64,000 bases of DNA from an uncultured Flavobacteriales bacterium (GTDB lineage Bacteria > Bacteroidota > Bacteroidia > Flavobacteriales > JBLHRE01): contig CAKZPI010000001.1 of NCBI GenBank assembly GCA_937139155.1, positions 1 through 64,000 on the forward strand. The letters run 5' to 3'. How positions within the stretch are numbered: the stretch's first letter is position 1; each line of letters starts with the position of its first letter. Shown here one piece after another: positions 18,739 to 26,946 of this stretch. The notes beneath the pieces were generated by a model. The model saw nothing but the letters and a program-made list of their open reading frames with translations, made no database searches and was not told where the DNA came from. The translations under genes were made by a program, and so were the position numbers.

Positions 18739-19746
18739 ATGATGAGACAGTATATTTTTCTTTTTGGCCTTTTTCTTTTTGCCGCATGCGGATCTAAAAC
18801 TAATTTGCAACTAGTAAGTCAAACCGGATTCGCACAAGGAACGACCTATTCCATTCGGTACCTATCCCCGAAAGGGAAAGACCATCAAGACTCCATCCGA
18901 GCCATCCTAACCCGAGTTGATCAGGTGCTATCAACCTATCAAAAAGGCTCGATTATAAACGCTTTCAATGCAAACGATTCCAGTTTTAAATCTCACCCTT
19001 ACTTTAATGAGGTTTTAAAAGCTTCCCTAGAAATAGCCAAAGAAACTCAAGGTAAATTTGATCCCACCCTTGCACCCTTAATCAAGGCTTGGGGCTTTGG
19101 AGCCGGTGAGAAGCAAAGTCTGAACCAAACACAAGTTGACTCATTGCTAAGGCTGGTTGGGTATTATAGATTGAGATTTGACAAGGCGGGGAATCCTGTT
19201 AAAGAAAACCCAAACCTACAGGTTAACTTCAATGCAATTGCTCAGGGTTATACCGTAGACCTTATTGCAGAATGTTTAGAAGAATTGGGCATTCAAAGCT
19301 ATATGGTGGAAATAGGAGGAGAGATTAAATGCAAAGGGAAAAATCCAGATCATAAGGTTTGGAGAATTGGAATCGATAAACCCAAAGAGGTTATGGATTC
19401 TGACCGCTTTCAAACCATTATTGAGCTAAAGGATGCCTCCCTAGCCACCTCAGGGAATTACAGGAAATTTGAAGTGGATTCGATTACCGGAATTCGGTAC
19501 TCGCATACCATTGACCCGGCTTCTGGTTATCCCGTTAGGCATAAATTATTATCGGTATCGGTAATCACCAAATCGTGTATGGAGGCAGATGCCTACGCCA
19601 CAGCGATGATGGTTATGGGCCCCAAAAAAGCAAAGCAATTTTTAGATGCTCATCCTGAAATTGATGCCATGTTGATTATGGATCAGGATGGAGACTATGA
19701 AGTTTTTAGAACCCCTGGCTTCAAGGAAACGGAAATCTGGGATTAA
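18739..19746 (+). CDS. apbE: FAD:protein FMN transferase, lipoprotein
   Basis: Attaches FMN covalently to threonines of S-G-A/G-T motifs, here most likely NqrB Thr217 and NqrC Thr212. From the first of two consecutive ATGs (18739, 18742) it is 335 residues with a lipoprotein signal (L-F-A-A-C). ApbE landmarks are G-T-T-Y-S-I-R-Y, FDPTLAPLIKAWGFG, NAIAQGYTVD, 'VEIGGEIKCKG', ATSGNYR, SHTIDPASGYP and ADAYATAMMVMG. A TTG start at 18730 is possible but lies inside the T-run of the preceding terminator, so I reject it. The stop shares a TTAA with the convergent NqrM-like gene. Location after nqrABCDEF supports the target assignment. Confidence 0.95.
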   Translation: MMRQYIFLFGLFLFAACGSKTNLQLVSQTGFAQGTTYSIRYLSPKGKDHQDSIRAILTRVDQVLSTYQKGSIINAFNANDSSFKSHPYFNEVLKASLEIAKETQGKFDPTLAPLIKAWGFGAGEKQSLNQTQVDSLLRLVGYYRLRFDKAGNPVKENPNLQVNFNAIAQGYTVDLIAECLEELGIQSYMVEIGGEIKCKGKNPDHKVWRIGIDKPKEVMDSDRFQTIIELKDASLATSGNYRKFEVDSITGIRYSHTIDPASGYPVRHKLLSVSVITKSCMEADAYATAMMVMGPKKAKQFLDAHPEIDAMLIMDQDGDYEVFRTPGFKETEIWD

Positions 19747-19940
19747 GCCGCTTCCGGGTTTTTGCATTTCTCATCCGGTGTGGCACCACAGAAACCACAG
19801 GGCTCACCTTCTTTGTTGAGCATAGGGTTGTTTGAGGCGCAGGTACCGGAAAATTTCCCGTCTTTTTTAACCAATATTTTGATGGCAATTCCGGCGAAAG
19901 CCAAGGCCAATAAACCTACTGCTAGAAGTACTATTTTCAT
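19743..19940 (-). CDS. Small Cys-rich single-pass membrane protein; candidate NqrM-like maturation factor
   Basis: 65 residues: an N-terminal transmembrane helix (about 3-23), a short K-x-x-V-K-K-D-G stretch, then a compact soluble part with four cysteines, G-T-C at Cys34 and P-C-G-F-C at Cys48/Cys51, then Cys59. The layout (one helix, basic hinge, G-[ST]-C near residue 33, then C-x2-C and a last C) is like NqrM (DUF539), which in Vibrio is needed to build the iron centre between NqrD and NqrE and is encoded beside nqrF-apbE. I recall proteins of this kind in flavobacteria annotated only as 'membrane or secreted protein'. Homology to NqrM is my inference; overall identity is low. Its stop overlaps that of apbE. 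Confidence 0.75.
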   Translation of the reverse strand: MKIVLLAVGLLALAFAGIAIKILVKKDGKFSGTCASNNPMLNKEGEPCGFCGATPDEKCKNPEAA

Positions 19941-19944
19941 GCTG

Positions 19945-19952
19945 CAAAGGTA
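19945..19952 (-). promoter_or_regulatory. -7 promoter box TACCTTTG of the small Cys-rich gene
   Basis: Minus-strand TACCTTTG ends only 4 bases before the ATG at 19940, predicting a leaderless or nearly leaderless transcript. Confidence 0.55.
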
Positions 19953-20004
19953 CGATTTTATCGAAGAAAAAGGAATCTGGGAAATAGGGGAAAGACCTTT
20001 AGGC

Positions 20005-21021
20005 CTATTGTAATATGTTTACTTCAGGTTCAAGACGAACTCCAAATTTCGCATGAACATCCTCGATGATTTTCGTGGCTAGGTTCCAGATGTCTTCACC
20101 GCTTGCCTTGCCGTGGTTTACCAAGACCAAGGCTTGTTTTTCATGCACACCGGCATCACCTTCACGGTACCCTTTCCAACCGGCTTGCTCAATTAACCAA
20201 CCAGCTGCAAGTTTAGAAGTGGCCGCGGGTAAATCATATCGAACCAAGTCTGGATGCTTTGATTGAATGCTGTCGGCCATTGCCACTGAAACAATAGGGT
20301 TTTTAAAGAAAGAACCCGAATTTCCAAGAACCATTGGGTCGGGTAGTTTAGACCTTCGAATGGCCATAACCACCTTAGAAACATCCTTCACATTAGGGTT
20401 TTTTATGCCTCTATTTTCCAATTCTTTTTGAATGGCCCCATAGCCCAGGTTCAACCTCGGATTCTTTTGAAGCCTAAGGGTCACGTTTAAGATTACATAA
20501 TGCCCCTTAGCCCCATTTTTGAAAATAGAATCTCGGTATCCAAACTCACATAGGGCATGGTTAAAGGTGTGCAACCTCTTGCTGTGAATATTGATGGCGT
20601 CTAATGAAACAAAGCAATCCTTCAATTCAACCCCATAAGCTCCGATGTTTTGAATAGGAGCGGCCCCTACATATCCAGGAATAAGACTGAGATTTTCCAG
20701 TCCGCCCCAACCGCGGTTCACAGAGTACATCACCAAATCATGCCATACCTCACCGCCTCCAGCTCTAACAAGAACCTCCTTTTCATTTTCTGAAATCACT
20801 TCAATGCCCTTCACATTGTGGTGAAGAACACATGCATTCACATCCTTTACCAGGAGCATATTGCTACCACCTCCAAGAATCATAATGGGGAAATGTTCTG
20901 GTTTTGAGTCTAGTAATTCTTTTAAGGATTCTAAGGAGTCAAAGCTTGCAAAGTATGCTGCTCTGGCTTCTATTCCGAAGGTATTGTAGTCTTTTAGGGA
21001 CGCATTGCTGATCCAATTCAT
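20005..21021 (-). CDS. murB: UDP-N-acetylenolpyruvoylglucosamine reductase (type I)
   Basis: NADPH- and FAD-dependent second committed step of peptidoglycan precursor synthesis, cytoplasmic. The 338 residues show the N-terminal 'SLKDYNTFGIEARA', the FAD-binding 'LGGGSNMLL', 'SLIPGYVGAAPIQNIGAYGVE', the catalytic-Ser region 'GNSGSFFKNP', 'AAGWLIEQAGWKG', and the final Glu in 'RLEPEVNIL'. The central insertion places it in type I, like the E. coli enzyme (342 residues). A TACTTTTG box sits 5 bases before the ATG, so the message may be leaderless. The threonine aldolase gene lies upstream on the same strand. Confidence 0.96.
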   Translation of the reverse strand: MNWISNASLKDYNTFGIEARAAYFASFDSLESLKELLDSKPEHFPIMILGGGSNMLLVKDVNACVLHHNVKGIEVISENEKEVLVRAGGGEVWHDLVMYSVNRGWGGLENLSLIPGYVGAAPIQNIGAYGVELKDCFVSLDAINIHSKRLHTFNHALCEFGYRDSIFKNGAKGHYVILNVTLRLQKNPRLNLGYGAIQKELENRGIKNPNVKDVSKVVMAIRRSKLPDPMVLGNSGSFFKNPIVSVAMADSIQSKHPDLVRYDLPAATSKLAAGWLIEQAGWKGYREGDAGVHEKQALVLVNHGKASGEDIWNLATKIIEDVHAKFGVRLEPEVNILQ

Positions 21022-21026
21022 GCCGG

Positions 21027-21034
21027 CAAAAGTA
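21027..21034 (-). promoter_or_regulatory. -7 promoter box TACTTTTG of murB
   Basis: Minus-strand TACTTTTG lies in the 55-base gap between the threonine aldolase stop and murB and ends 5 bases before the murB ATG. It would give murB its own, leaderless transcript. Confidence 0.5.
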
Positions 21035-21076
21035 AGGAAAGCGTATAGGTGGAAATGCTTTTCAAAATAAATTCTT

Positions 21077-22099
21077 TTAAAAGGAAATTTCGAGTTTGGG
21101 AAGAAGGGATTTGGTTACCTGGTAATCATAAGGAGCGATGTCTAAATGCCCCACCATACGAATCCGGTTTTTGGCAACGGCTAGGGCTTGAATATGGTGT
21201 TTCGCCAATTCATCTACTAGATTTTGGGCTGGCCCTTTGGTGGTAAAAAATAGGATATTGGTTTCTGGATATTCTACCTGCTCAATCCAATCTAAGGGCT
21301 TAAGTACTTCTGCAATCTCTCGCATGGCGGCATGGTCTTCTTTTAATCGCGACCTATTGTGAACCAAGGCATACAATCCGGCTGCAGCCAAATATCCCGC
21401 CTGGCGCATTCCTCCACCTAAGCTTTTCCGTACCCTCCTTGCCTTATCAATGAAACCTTGGTCGCCAACCAAAACAGAACCAACCGGTGCACCTAGGCCC
21501 TTGCTCAAACAGATGGAAATGGAGTCAAACCATTCACCCATTTCCTGACTTGTATAATTGGCCTCTTCCAAAGCATTGAAAACCCTTGCCCCATCTAAGT
21601 GAAGGCTAAGGTTCATTTCAAGGGTTTTTTCTCTGAATCCGATTAAATTTTCTTTCGGATAAATACTTCCTCCTCCAAAATTTGAGGTGTTCTCCAAACA
21701 AACCAGTCGGCTGAGTGGAAAGTGAGGGTCTTTGGGGTTGTTGAAAGCCCCGGGCAATTGATCAGGGTGAAGAATCCCTCGTTCTCCTTCTAATAATTTT
21801 ACAGAACAAAGAGAGTTAGAAGCAATTCCCCCGCCTTCATATTTGTAAACATGTGCATTTTTTTCACAGATAACTTCATCCCCAATTTGGGTATGAACTC
21901 GGATGGCAATTTGATTGGTCATGGTTCCTGATGGACAAAATAATCCAGCTTCCTTACCAAATAAAGAGGCAGCGTATTTTTCAAGTTCATTAACGGTAGG
22001 GTCTTCTCCGAAAACATCATCACCTACAGAAGCAGCCATCATGGCTTGCAACATGTGGTCATTGGGCTTGGTAAATGTATCTGACCTGAAGTCTATCAT
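21077..22099 (-). CDS. ltaE: Low-specificity L-threonine aldolase family (PLP-dependent)
   Basis: Fold-type I PLP enzyme cleaving L-threonine/allo-threonine to glycine and acetaldehyde. The 340 residues begin with the diagnostic 'IDFRSDTFTKP', followed by 'GDDVFGEDPTVNELE', 'FCPSGTMTNQIA', 'HLDGAR' (Asp169 contacting the PLP ring nitrogen) and the Schiff-base lysine in S-K-G-L-G-A-P-V-G-S (Lys200). Length is typical. Related beta-eliminating lyases share the fold, but these motifs are those of threonine aldolase. It precedes murB on the minus strand with a 55-base gap that contains a murB promoter box. Confidence 0.93.
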   Translation of the reverse strand: MIDFRSDTFTKPNDHMLQAMMAASVGDDVFGEDPTVNELEKYAASLFGKEAGLFCPSGTMTNQIAIRVHTQIGDEVICEKNAHVYKYEGGGIASNSLCSVKLLEGERGILHPDQLPGAFNNPKDPHFPLSRLVCLENTSNFGGGSIYPKENLIGFREKTLEMNLSLHLDGARVFNALEEANYTSQEMGEWFDSISICLSKGLGAPVGSVLVGDQGFIDKARRVRKSLGGGMRQAGYLAAAGLYALVHNRSRLKEDHAAMREIAEVLKPLDWIEQVEYPETNILFFTTKGPAQNLVDELAKHHIQALAVAKNRIRMVGHLDIAPYDYQVTKSLLPKLEISF

Positions 22100-22228
22100 G
22101 GGTTTACTTTTTCTTAAACTTAGTTAAGGATGTTCCTTTTAAAGCAGGTAAAATTCAACAAAGGTTTTACATGAGCCTAATCACCTGCCAATGTACCGAC
22201 TTTAGTTTCGTGGCAAAATAAACAGACT

Positions 22229-24007
22229 ATGCGAAACATTTACATTTTACTTGCCCTTTTAACAGGTCCAATGGCCTTTGGGCAAACCGTGAACTTGAAT
22301 CATGTATCAAGTTTTTCAACCGGTATTTTCGACGAAGGTGCTTCAGAAATTCTAAGCTACCATTCGGGAAATCAAACCATTTATTTTTCAAATGCAGATG
22401 CCAACTCAATTGGTAGGCTTGACATTTCAAATCCGGCTCAACCAAGCCTATTGGGGTATATTGACTGTAGCCCATACGGGGGAGGTGTGAATTCAGTAGT
22501 TGCGGCTTCTAATTTCATTGCCGTGGCCGTTGAAGACACCCTTAAGCAAAACCCTGGATTCATTGTTTTCTTTGATTTGAATGGGAACTACTTGAATCAA
22601 GTGCAGGTGGGAGCTTTGCCAGACATGGTGGGAGTAAATTCTACTGAAACCTTCTTGGTGTCAGCCAATGAAGGAGAGCCTAGCGATGATTATGCAAACG
22701 ACCCTCTTGGCTCTGTGAGCATCATTGACTTAGCCCTAGGGGTATCCAATCTTACCCAAGCCCAGGTAACCACCCTTGACTTTTCAAGCTTTACCGCTCA
22801 AGACCTTGATTCCTCGGTGAGAATTTTCGGAAACAACGGACAATCAAGCATTGCGCAAGATTTAGAGCCAGAGTACATCGCTTTCCACCCAAGTCTTCCT
22901 GAAGCCTACGTGGTTTGCCAAGAAAACAATGCCGTTATTCGGTTTAACCTCCTGACCAAATCCCTTGTGTCAATTAAGGGTCTAGGTTTTAAAGATCATT
23001 CCTTGCCAGGAAATGGATTCGATGCCTCTGATAAAGACGGACAAATTGATATTCAGCCACGCCCGGTACTTGGAATGTATCAACCAGATGCCTTCAAGTC
23101 GGCCAGCATAGCTGGAACCCCATATTTCTTTACTGCCAATGAAGGAGATGCTCGTGATTACGATGGATATTCAGAAGAAGAGCGGGTGAAGGATTTGATT
23201 CTTGATTCTTCATCTTACCCAAATGCAAGCAGCCTTCAAGCCGATGCAAATTTAGGTAGACTGAAAACGACCAGTGCTAATGGGGATGTTGATGGAGACG
23301 GAGACTTTGATCAAATCTATTCATATGGTGCACGGTCATTTTCCATTTGGGATGAAAACATGAACCTGATTTACGATAGCGGAGATGAGTTGGAAAGCAT
23401 TTTGGCCCAAGAGGAACCGAGTCATTTCAATTCTACCAATGATGACAACGATAGCTTTGATAACCGATCAGACGATAAGGGTCCTGAACCTGAGGCCATA
23501 GAGCATGGAAGCTTTGGAGGTATGGACTTGCTTTTTGTTGCAGCTGAACGTCATGGAGGATTGTTCATGTTTGATGTTTCAAACCCAAATGCTCCGGTTT
23601 TCTTGGAATTTGAGAATAACCGAAACTTTGCCCTTCCTGCTGATGATAGCAATGCCGGAGATTTAGGACCGGAAGACATTGTATTTGTTTCAGGTAACGA
23701 CAGCCCGGTACTTGGAACACCTATGGTTTTGGTGGCCAATGAGGTATCAGGAACCATCAGCCTGTTTGAGCTTTCTCAAGTGCTTGGATTGGATGAAGCT
23801 GAAGTGGAATTGGCCGTTTATCCAAATCCAGCTCAAGATTTTCTAATGATAAATGCCCGTGGATGGGTTGAAATCATTACGAACCAGGGACAGGTTGTAA
23901 AACAAACTTATACTCAAGACGGCCGGATTGATGTTCAAGACCTACCCTCAGGGTTTTACATGGTACGAACTAAAACCGGAAAGCCTTCAAGGTTTGTAAA
24001 GCAATAG
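22229..24007 (+). CDS. Secreted choice-of-anchor-I beta-propeller protein with T9SS type A sorting domain
   Basis: 592 residues. Signal peptide (MRNIYILLALLTGPMAFGQ), then a long beta-propeller of the 'choice-of-anchor I' kind, recognisable by GIFDEGASEILSY near the start, 'SANEGEPSDDY' and 'TANEGDARDYDGYSEEERVKDL', 'YGARSFSIWD' and 'DDKGPEPEAIEHG'. A type A sorting domain closes it: 'LAVYPNPAQDFLMINARG' and the terminal 'DLPSGFYMVRTKTGKPSRFVKQ'. It should cross the outer membrane through T9SS and be surface-anchored or released. Related propellers are often called alkaline-phosphatase- or esterase-like, but no catalytic motif is visible and I do not assign an activity. A TAGTTTCG sequence (one base off TAnnTTTG) lies about 20 bases upstream. 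Confidence 0.85.
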   Translation: MRNIYILLALLTGPMAFGQTVNLNHVSSFSTGIFDEGASEILSYHSGNQTIYFSNADANSIGRLDISNPAQPSLLGYIDCSPYGGGVNSVVAASNFIAVAVEDTLKQNPGFIVFFDLNGNYLNQVQVGALPDMVGVNSTETFLVSANEGEPSDDYANDPLGSVSIIDLALGVSNLTQAQVTTLDFSSFTAQDLDSSVRIFGNNGQSSIAQDLEPEYIAFHPSLPEAYVVCQENNAVIRFNLLTKSLVSIKGLGFKDHSLPGNGFDASDKDGQIDIQPRPVLGMYQPDAFKSASIAGTPYFFTANEGDARDYDGYSEEERVKDLILDSSSYPNASSLQADANLGRLKTTSANGDVDGDGDFDQIYSYGARSFSIWDENMNLIYDSGDELESILAQEEPSHFNSTNDDNDSFDNRSDDKGPEPEAIEHGSFGGMDLLFVAAERHGGLFMFDVSNPNAPVFLEFENNRNFALPADDSNAGDLGPEDIVFVSGNDSPVLGTPMVLVANEVSGTISLFELSQVLGLDEAEVELAVYPNPAQDFLMINARGWVEIITNQGQVVKQTYTQDGRIDVQDLPSGFYMVRTKTGKPSRFVKQ

Positions 24008-24029
24008 AGCCAAGCTTTTCAAATGAATG

Positions 24030-24058
24030 AAACCCCTGGGGAAACCTGGGGGTTTTTT
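24030..24058 (+). terminator. Rho-independent terminator
   Basis: AAACCCC (30-36 region) pairs with GGGGTTT, with an inner GG/CC separated by a T-T mismatch and a GGAAA loop, followed by T6 at 24053-24058. It ends the choice-of-anchor-I gene transcript. Confidence 0.8.
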
Positions 24059-24150
24059 GGTTTCTTGGAGCGGAGGTGGAATGCCTTCTAGGTGAAGCAC
24101 CATCTTTAAGCGTTTATTTTTTCCTTTACTTCGTAAAAAATCCAAGCTCT

Positions 24151-25149
24151 ATGAAACGCTTTATTCCCTTTCTTTTTCTTCTTGGAATCATAATTTCATG
24201 TCAGTCGCCTTCGCATGATTCAAAGCTCGAAAAACCGAAATATGTATTGGTGATTCACGGTGGGGCGGGCAATATTCCTAAAGATTTACCTGACTCCTTG
24301 GCGAATGCCTACCATGCTGGATTAAATGAAGCTTTGATGGCAGGAGAGAAAATTTTGGCCAATGGAGGCTCAGCTCTTGACGCCGTTCAAAAAGCCGTTG
24401 AAATCATGGAAATCAATCCCCTTTTTAACGCGGGTAGGGGTGCGGTTTATAATGCTCATGGAAAACAAGAAATGGATGCCTCCATTATGGATGGTAAAAG
24501 CCTAAACGCCGGAGCTGTTGCTGGAGTAGGCCGGATAAAATCGCCTATTCAAGCCGCTAGAATGGTGATGGACTCTAGCAATCATCTCATGTTCTCAGGT
24601 CATGGGGCGGAAGTTTTTGCAGGGTCTATGGGGCTTGAAATGGCTGACTCCGCCTACTTTTGGTCGGAACGACGTTACAAGTCTTTATTGAAAGCCCAAG
24701 GCAAACTCTCAAGCATGGACTGGTTCTGGGAAGACAAGAAGTTTGGAACCGTGGGAGCTGTGGCCCTTGACCAGAATGGAGAACTTGCGGCGGCCACTTC
24801 TACGGGAGGAATGACCAATAAGAAATACGGACGCATTGGAGATTCACCCATCATTGGTGCAGGCACCTATGCGGATTCAAGGTTTTGTGCCGTTTCTTGT
24901 ACAGGAAGGGGAGAGGATTTTATTAAGCTTGGCATAGCAAGAGACCTTTCAGCAATGATGGAATATGCGGGTGTGAATTTACACGATGCCGCCCATGAAA
25001 ACATCCATATTCGCCTTGCAAAACTTCAGGGGTCGGGTGGTTTAATAGCCCTTGATCGGGAAGGAAACATTGCCATGCCCTTCAATACAAGCGGAATGTT
25101 TAGAGGGCAAGTGATATCAGGAAAAGAAAGGGAAACTTTTATTCATTAA
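24151..25149 (+). CDS. Isoaspartyl peptidase/L-asparaginase family (Ntn hydrolase), lipoprotein
   Basis: Plant-type asparaginase that self-cleaves to expose a catalytic threonine and hydrolyses isoaspartyl dipeptides and asparagine. I place the start at the ATG at 24151, 25 codons inside the longest open frame, because it begins a clean lipoprotein signal (L-G-I-I-I-S-C, Cys17). The 332 residues include 'VIHGGAGNIPKD', 'NPLFNAGRGAVY', 'DASIMDG' and the cleavage site K-F-G|T-V-G-A-V (nucleophile Thr200). 'STGGMTNKKYGRIGDSPIIGAGTYAD' follows. The lipid anchor implies a periplasmic or outer-membrane location. Its stop shares a TTAA with the convergent phosphatase gene. Confidence 0.93.
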   Translation: MKRFIPFLFLLGIIISCQSPSHDSKLEKPKYVLVIHGGAGNIPKDLPDSLANAYHAGLNEALMAGEKILANGGSALDAVQKAVEIMEINPLFNAGRGAVYNAHGKQEMDASIMDGKSLNAGAVAGVGRIKSPIQAARMVMDSSNHLMFSGHGAEVFAGSMGLEMADSAYFWSERRYKSLLKAQGKLSSMDWFWEDKKFGTVGAVALDQNGELAAATSTGGMTNKKYGRIGDSPIIGAGTYADSRFCAVSCTGRGEDFIKLGIARDLSAMMEYAGVNLHDAAHENIHIRLAKLQGSGGLIALDREGNIAMPFNTSGMFRGQVISGKERETFIH

Positions 25150-25814
25150 TTGGTAACCGATACCAGTTCAAAGTCTTTCAAATTCAGGGCACATAAATGC
25201 CCCATGCCTGGAAAGCGATCTTTGAATACAGCTCCGCCATCCATGGGAAGGTTCATTGATTGTTCCCCTAGATTCTCCTTAATCTTATGCAAAGGTGTTG
25301 GTACATGGCCGTGAACAATGGGCTTGGTCTGAGCCTCCGGAATTTCCATTTCCCGAATCCAAAGTAAATCTTCATATACCTCGAAGGGATGATCTTGGTT
25401 AAAATCAACCCCTCCATGAACCAACCAAGCATTTTCGGTTTCAAAAAGGTATTGAGTGGCCTCAAAGAATTCCCAATATTTTTCAGGCACCTCACCTTCC
25501 ACCATAAGGCTTAATCCGTCCAGTCGATTCAACTGATTAAGAACGGCCTCCTGACCTTTTTTTCTTGCGGCTAAAAGCATGGCTTCATGATTGCCCCTTA
25601 GAAAATGGGTTTGGGTTTTATTTTTCAAAGCCAAACATTGTTCAATCACCGCTGCTGAGTCGGGACCTCGGTCAATATAATCGCCTAAAAAAATCACCTG
25701 ATCTTCAGAATTGGGCTGAATTAAGTCAATGAGCTTACGAAGGTGAACATGGCACCCGTGCACGTCCCCAATGGCCCATTGATTTCCTTTTGGTGTTTCA
25801 ATCCACTCTTTCAT
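25146..25814 (-). CDS. Metallophosphoesterase of the PPP (serine/threonine phosphatase / Ap4A hydrolase-like) family
   Basis: 222-residue cytoplasmic calcineurin-like phosphatase with the PPP signature in order: G-D-V-H-G (near residue 17), G-D-Y-I-D-R-G (near 45), G-N-H-E (near 75), and the two later His ligands in W-L-V-H-G-G and V-H-G-H-V-P-T. It resembles both bacterial PrpA/PrpB-type protein phosphatases and symmetrical Ap4A hydrolases; the sequence does not decide the substrate. Its ATG overlaps the stop of the upstream TIM-barrel T9SS protein by 4 bases (ATGA), so the two are co-translated although their roles look unrelated. Confidence 0.88.
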   Translation of the reverse strand: MKEWIETPKGNQWAIGDVHGCHVHLRKLIDLIQPNSEDQVIFLGDYIDRGPDSAAVIEQCLALKNKTQTHFLRGNHEAMLLAARKKGQEAVLNQLNRLDGLSLMVEGEVPEKYWEFFEATQYLFETENAWLVHGGVDFNQDHPFEVYEDLLWIREMEIPEAQTKPIVHGHVPTPLHKIKENLGEQSMNLPMDGGAVFKDRFPGMGHLCALNLKDFELVSVTN

Positions 25815-26911
25815 AAAACCACCAATTTTTTTTGAACCAAGCGTCCCGATCCTTCAATTTGAATCAGATAGATTCCCTTGGACATCCCGTCAAGGTTCCA
25901 AACCTTTTGGTTCTGGAAATCTTCCACTTTTAAAACTTGACCTTTTAGATTAACCAAGCGGATGATTCCCTGAACTTGAGCTTCCACCTTCAACAAGCCT
26001 TTTGTCGGGTTCGGGTAAAGGGTGAAATTTATGGGCTCTTCTTCTACCGAAAAGTTTGGAGCGCAGTAATCCATGCCCCAGTTTACCCGCCTCCAGTCTC
26101 CCCAAACGCTCATAGGTACTGATGAACCCGGAACCCTCCATACGGATGCTTCCGGACCAGCGGCCATAATGAACTGCTCCATTTCGTTTGGGGTCATGGT
26201 TTCGGTGGCCGTGCTCATCAGGTGATGTATGGGTTTGGTGGCTCCAATCGATTGGTACTCTGTAGTTCCTGAATCTATCCAAAAAACCAGGTTGTTTATA
26301 TAAGATTGCCCCCAATATTCAACATAAGTCTGCGGCATGTACCCATCCACAAATGGATCCATGGCAGATATGTAAAAATTATGGTCTATGGGATTTCCCC
26401 AAGTGGTCACATAAAGCTGGTAGCTAGAGTCTGCAATTCCATCGGCTTTAGCCCTATTCATGGCCTTATCAAAGGCAGAACAGAGCTTGTAAAGGTTCAA
26501 TGAGTCTCCATCAAATTCGGTTTCAACGTCAATTACATATCCATCATATCCGGTTTGTGCGGCAAGGTAAGCGGCCTCAGCTTGAAGTGAATCATCTCCC
26601 ACTCGGTTGTAAGACCAAGCCCAGATTTCGAGGCCGGCAGCATGGTAATCATTCACCAAAGCGGTGTCCAACAATTCTGACCAGGTAGGAATTATGGTTC
26701 CCTGGGCAACTTTGATATAGGCCCTTTTGAAACCGTAATCAACCAGGGTGTCGGCCAATTGGGCATGGGTATATCCGGTATGCTCTATATGCCAAATCCA
26801 TGCCCCAACTCGGTTGCAAGAATCAGCTTGAGCCATACTTACGGTATGCGTGGAAAGAAAAAAAGCAAAAACCAGAATTGGTTTGTATAGTTTTGCGTTG
26901 TTTTGAATCAT
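25811..26911 (-). CDS. Secreted TIM-barrel (glycosidase-like) protein with T9SS type A sorting domain
   Basis: From the Met at 26911 it has 366 residues with a signal peptide ending V-S-M-A-Q. The longer frame adds five residues before it. The central ~270 residues look like a (beta/alpha)8 barrel: W-I-W-H-I-E-H-T, 'GFKRAYIKVAQGT', 'GLEIWAWSYN', 'GYDGYVIDVETEFDGD', 'YQLYVTTWGNP' and 'DGYMPQTYVEYWG'. The 'V-I-D-V-E-T-E-F' strand end carries acidic residues where glycosidases have catalytic acids. The C-terminus is a type A sorting domain (FTLYPNPTKGLLKVE, ending LVQKKLVVL). Substrate unknown; it could equally be a non-enzymatic barrel. First gene of a two-gene operon with the phosphatase. Confidence 0.8.
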   Translation of the reverse strand: MIQNNAKLYKPILVFAFFLSTHTVSMAQADSCNRVGAWIWHIEHTGYTHAQLADTLVDYGFKRAYIKVAQGTIIPTWSELLDTALVNDYHAAGLEIWAWSYNRVGDDSLQAEAAYLAAQTGYDGYVIDVETEFDGDSLNLYKLCSAFDKAMNRAKADGIADSSYQLYVTTWGNPIDHNFYISAMDPFVDGYMPQTYVEYWGQSYINNLVFWIDSGTTEYQSIGATKPIHHLMSTATETMTPNEMEQFIMAAGPEASVWRVPGSSVPMSVWGDWRRVNWGMDYCAPNFSVEEEPINFTLYPNPTKGLLKVEAQVQGIIRLVNLKGQVLKVEDFQNQKVWNLDGMSKGIYLIQIEGSGRLVQKKLVVL

Positions 26912-26946
26912 ATTAGCTAGCCCCATATTTTAAGGTACGAATTTAC

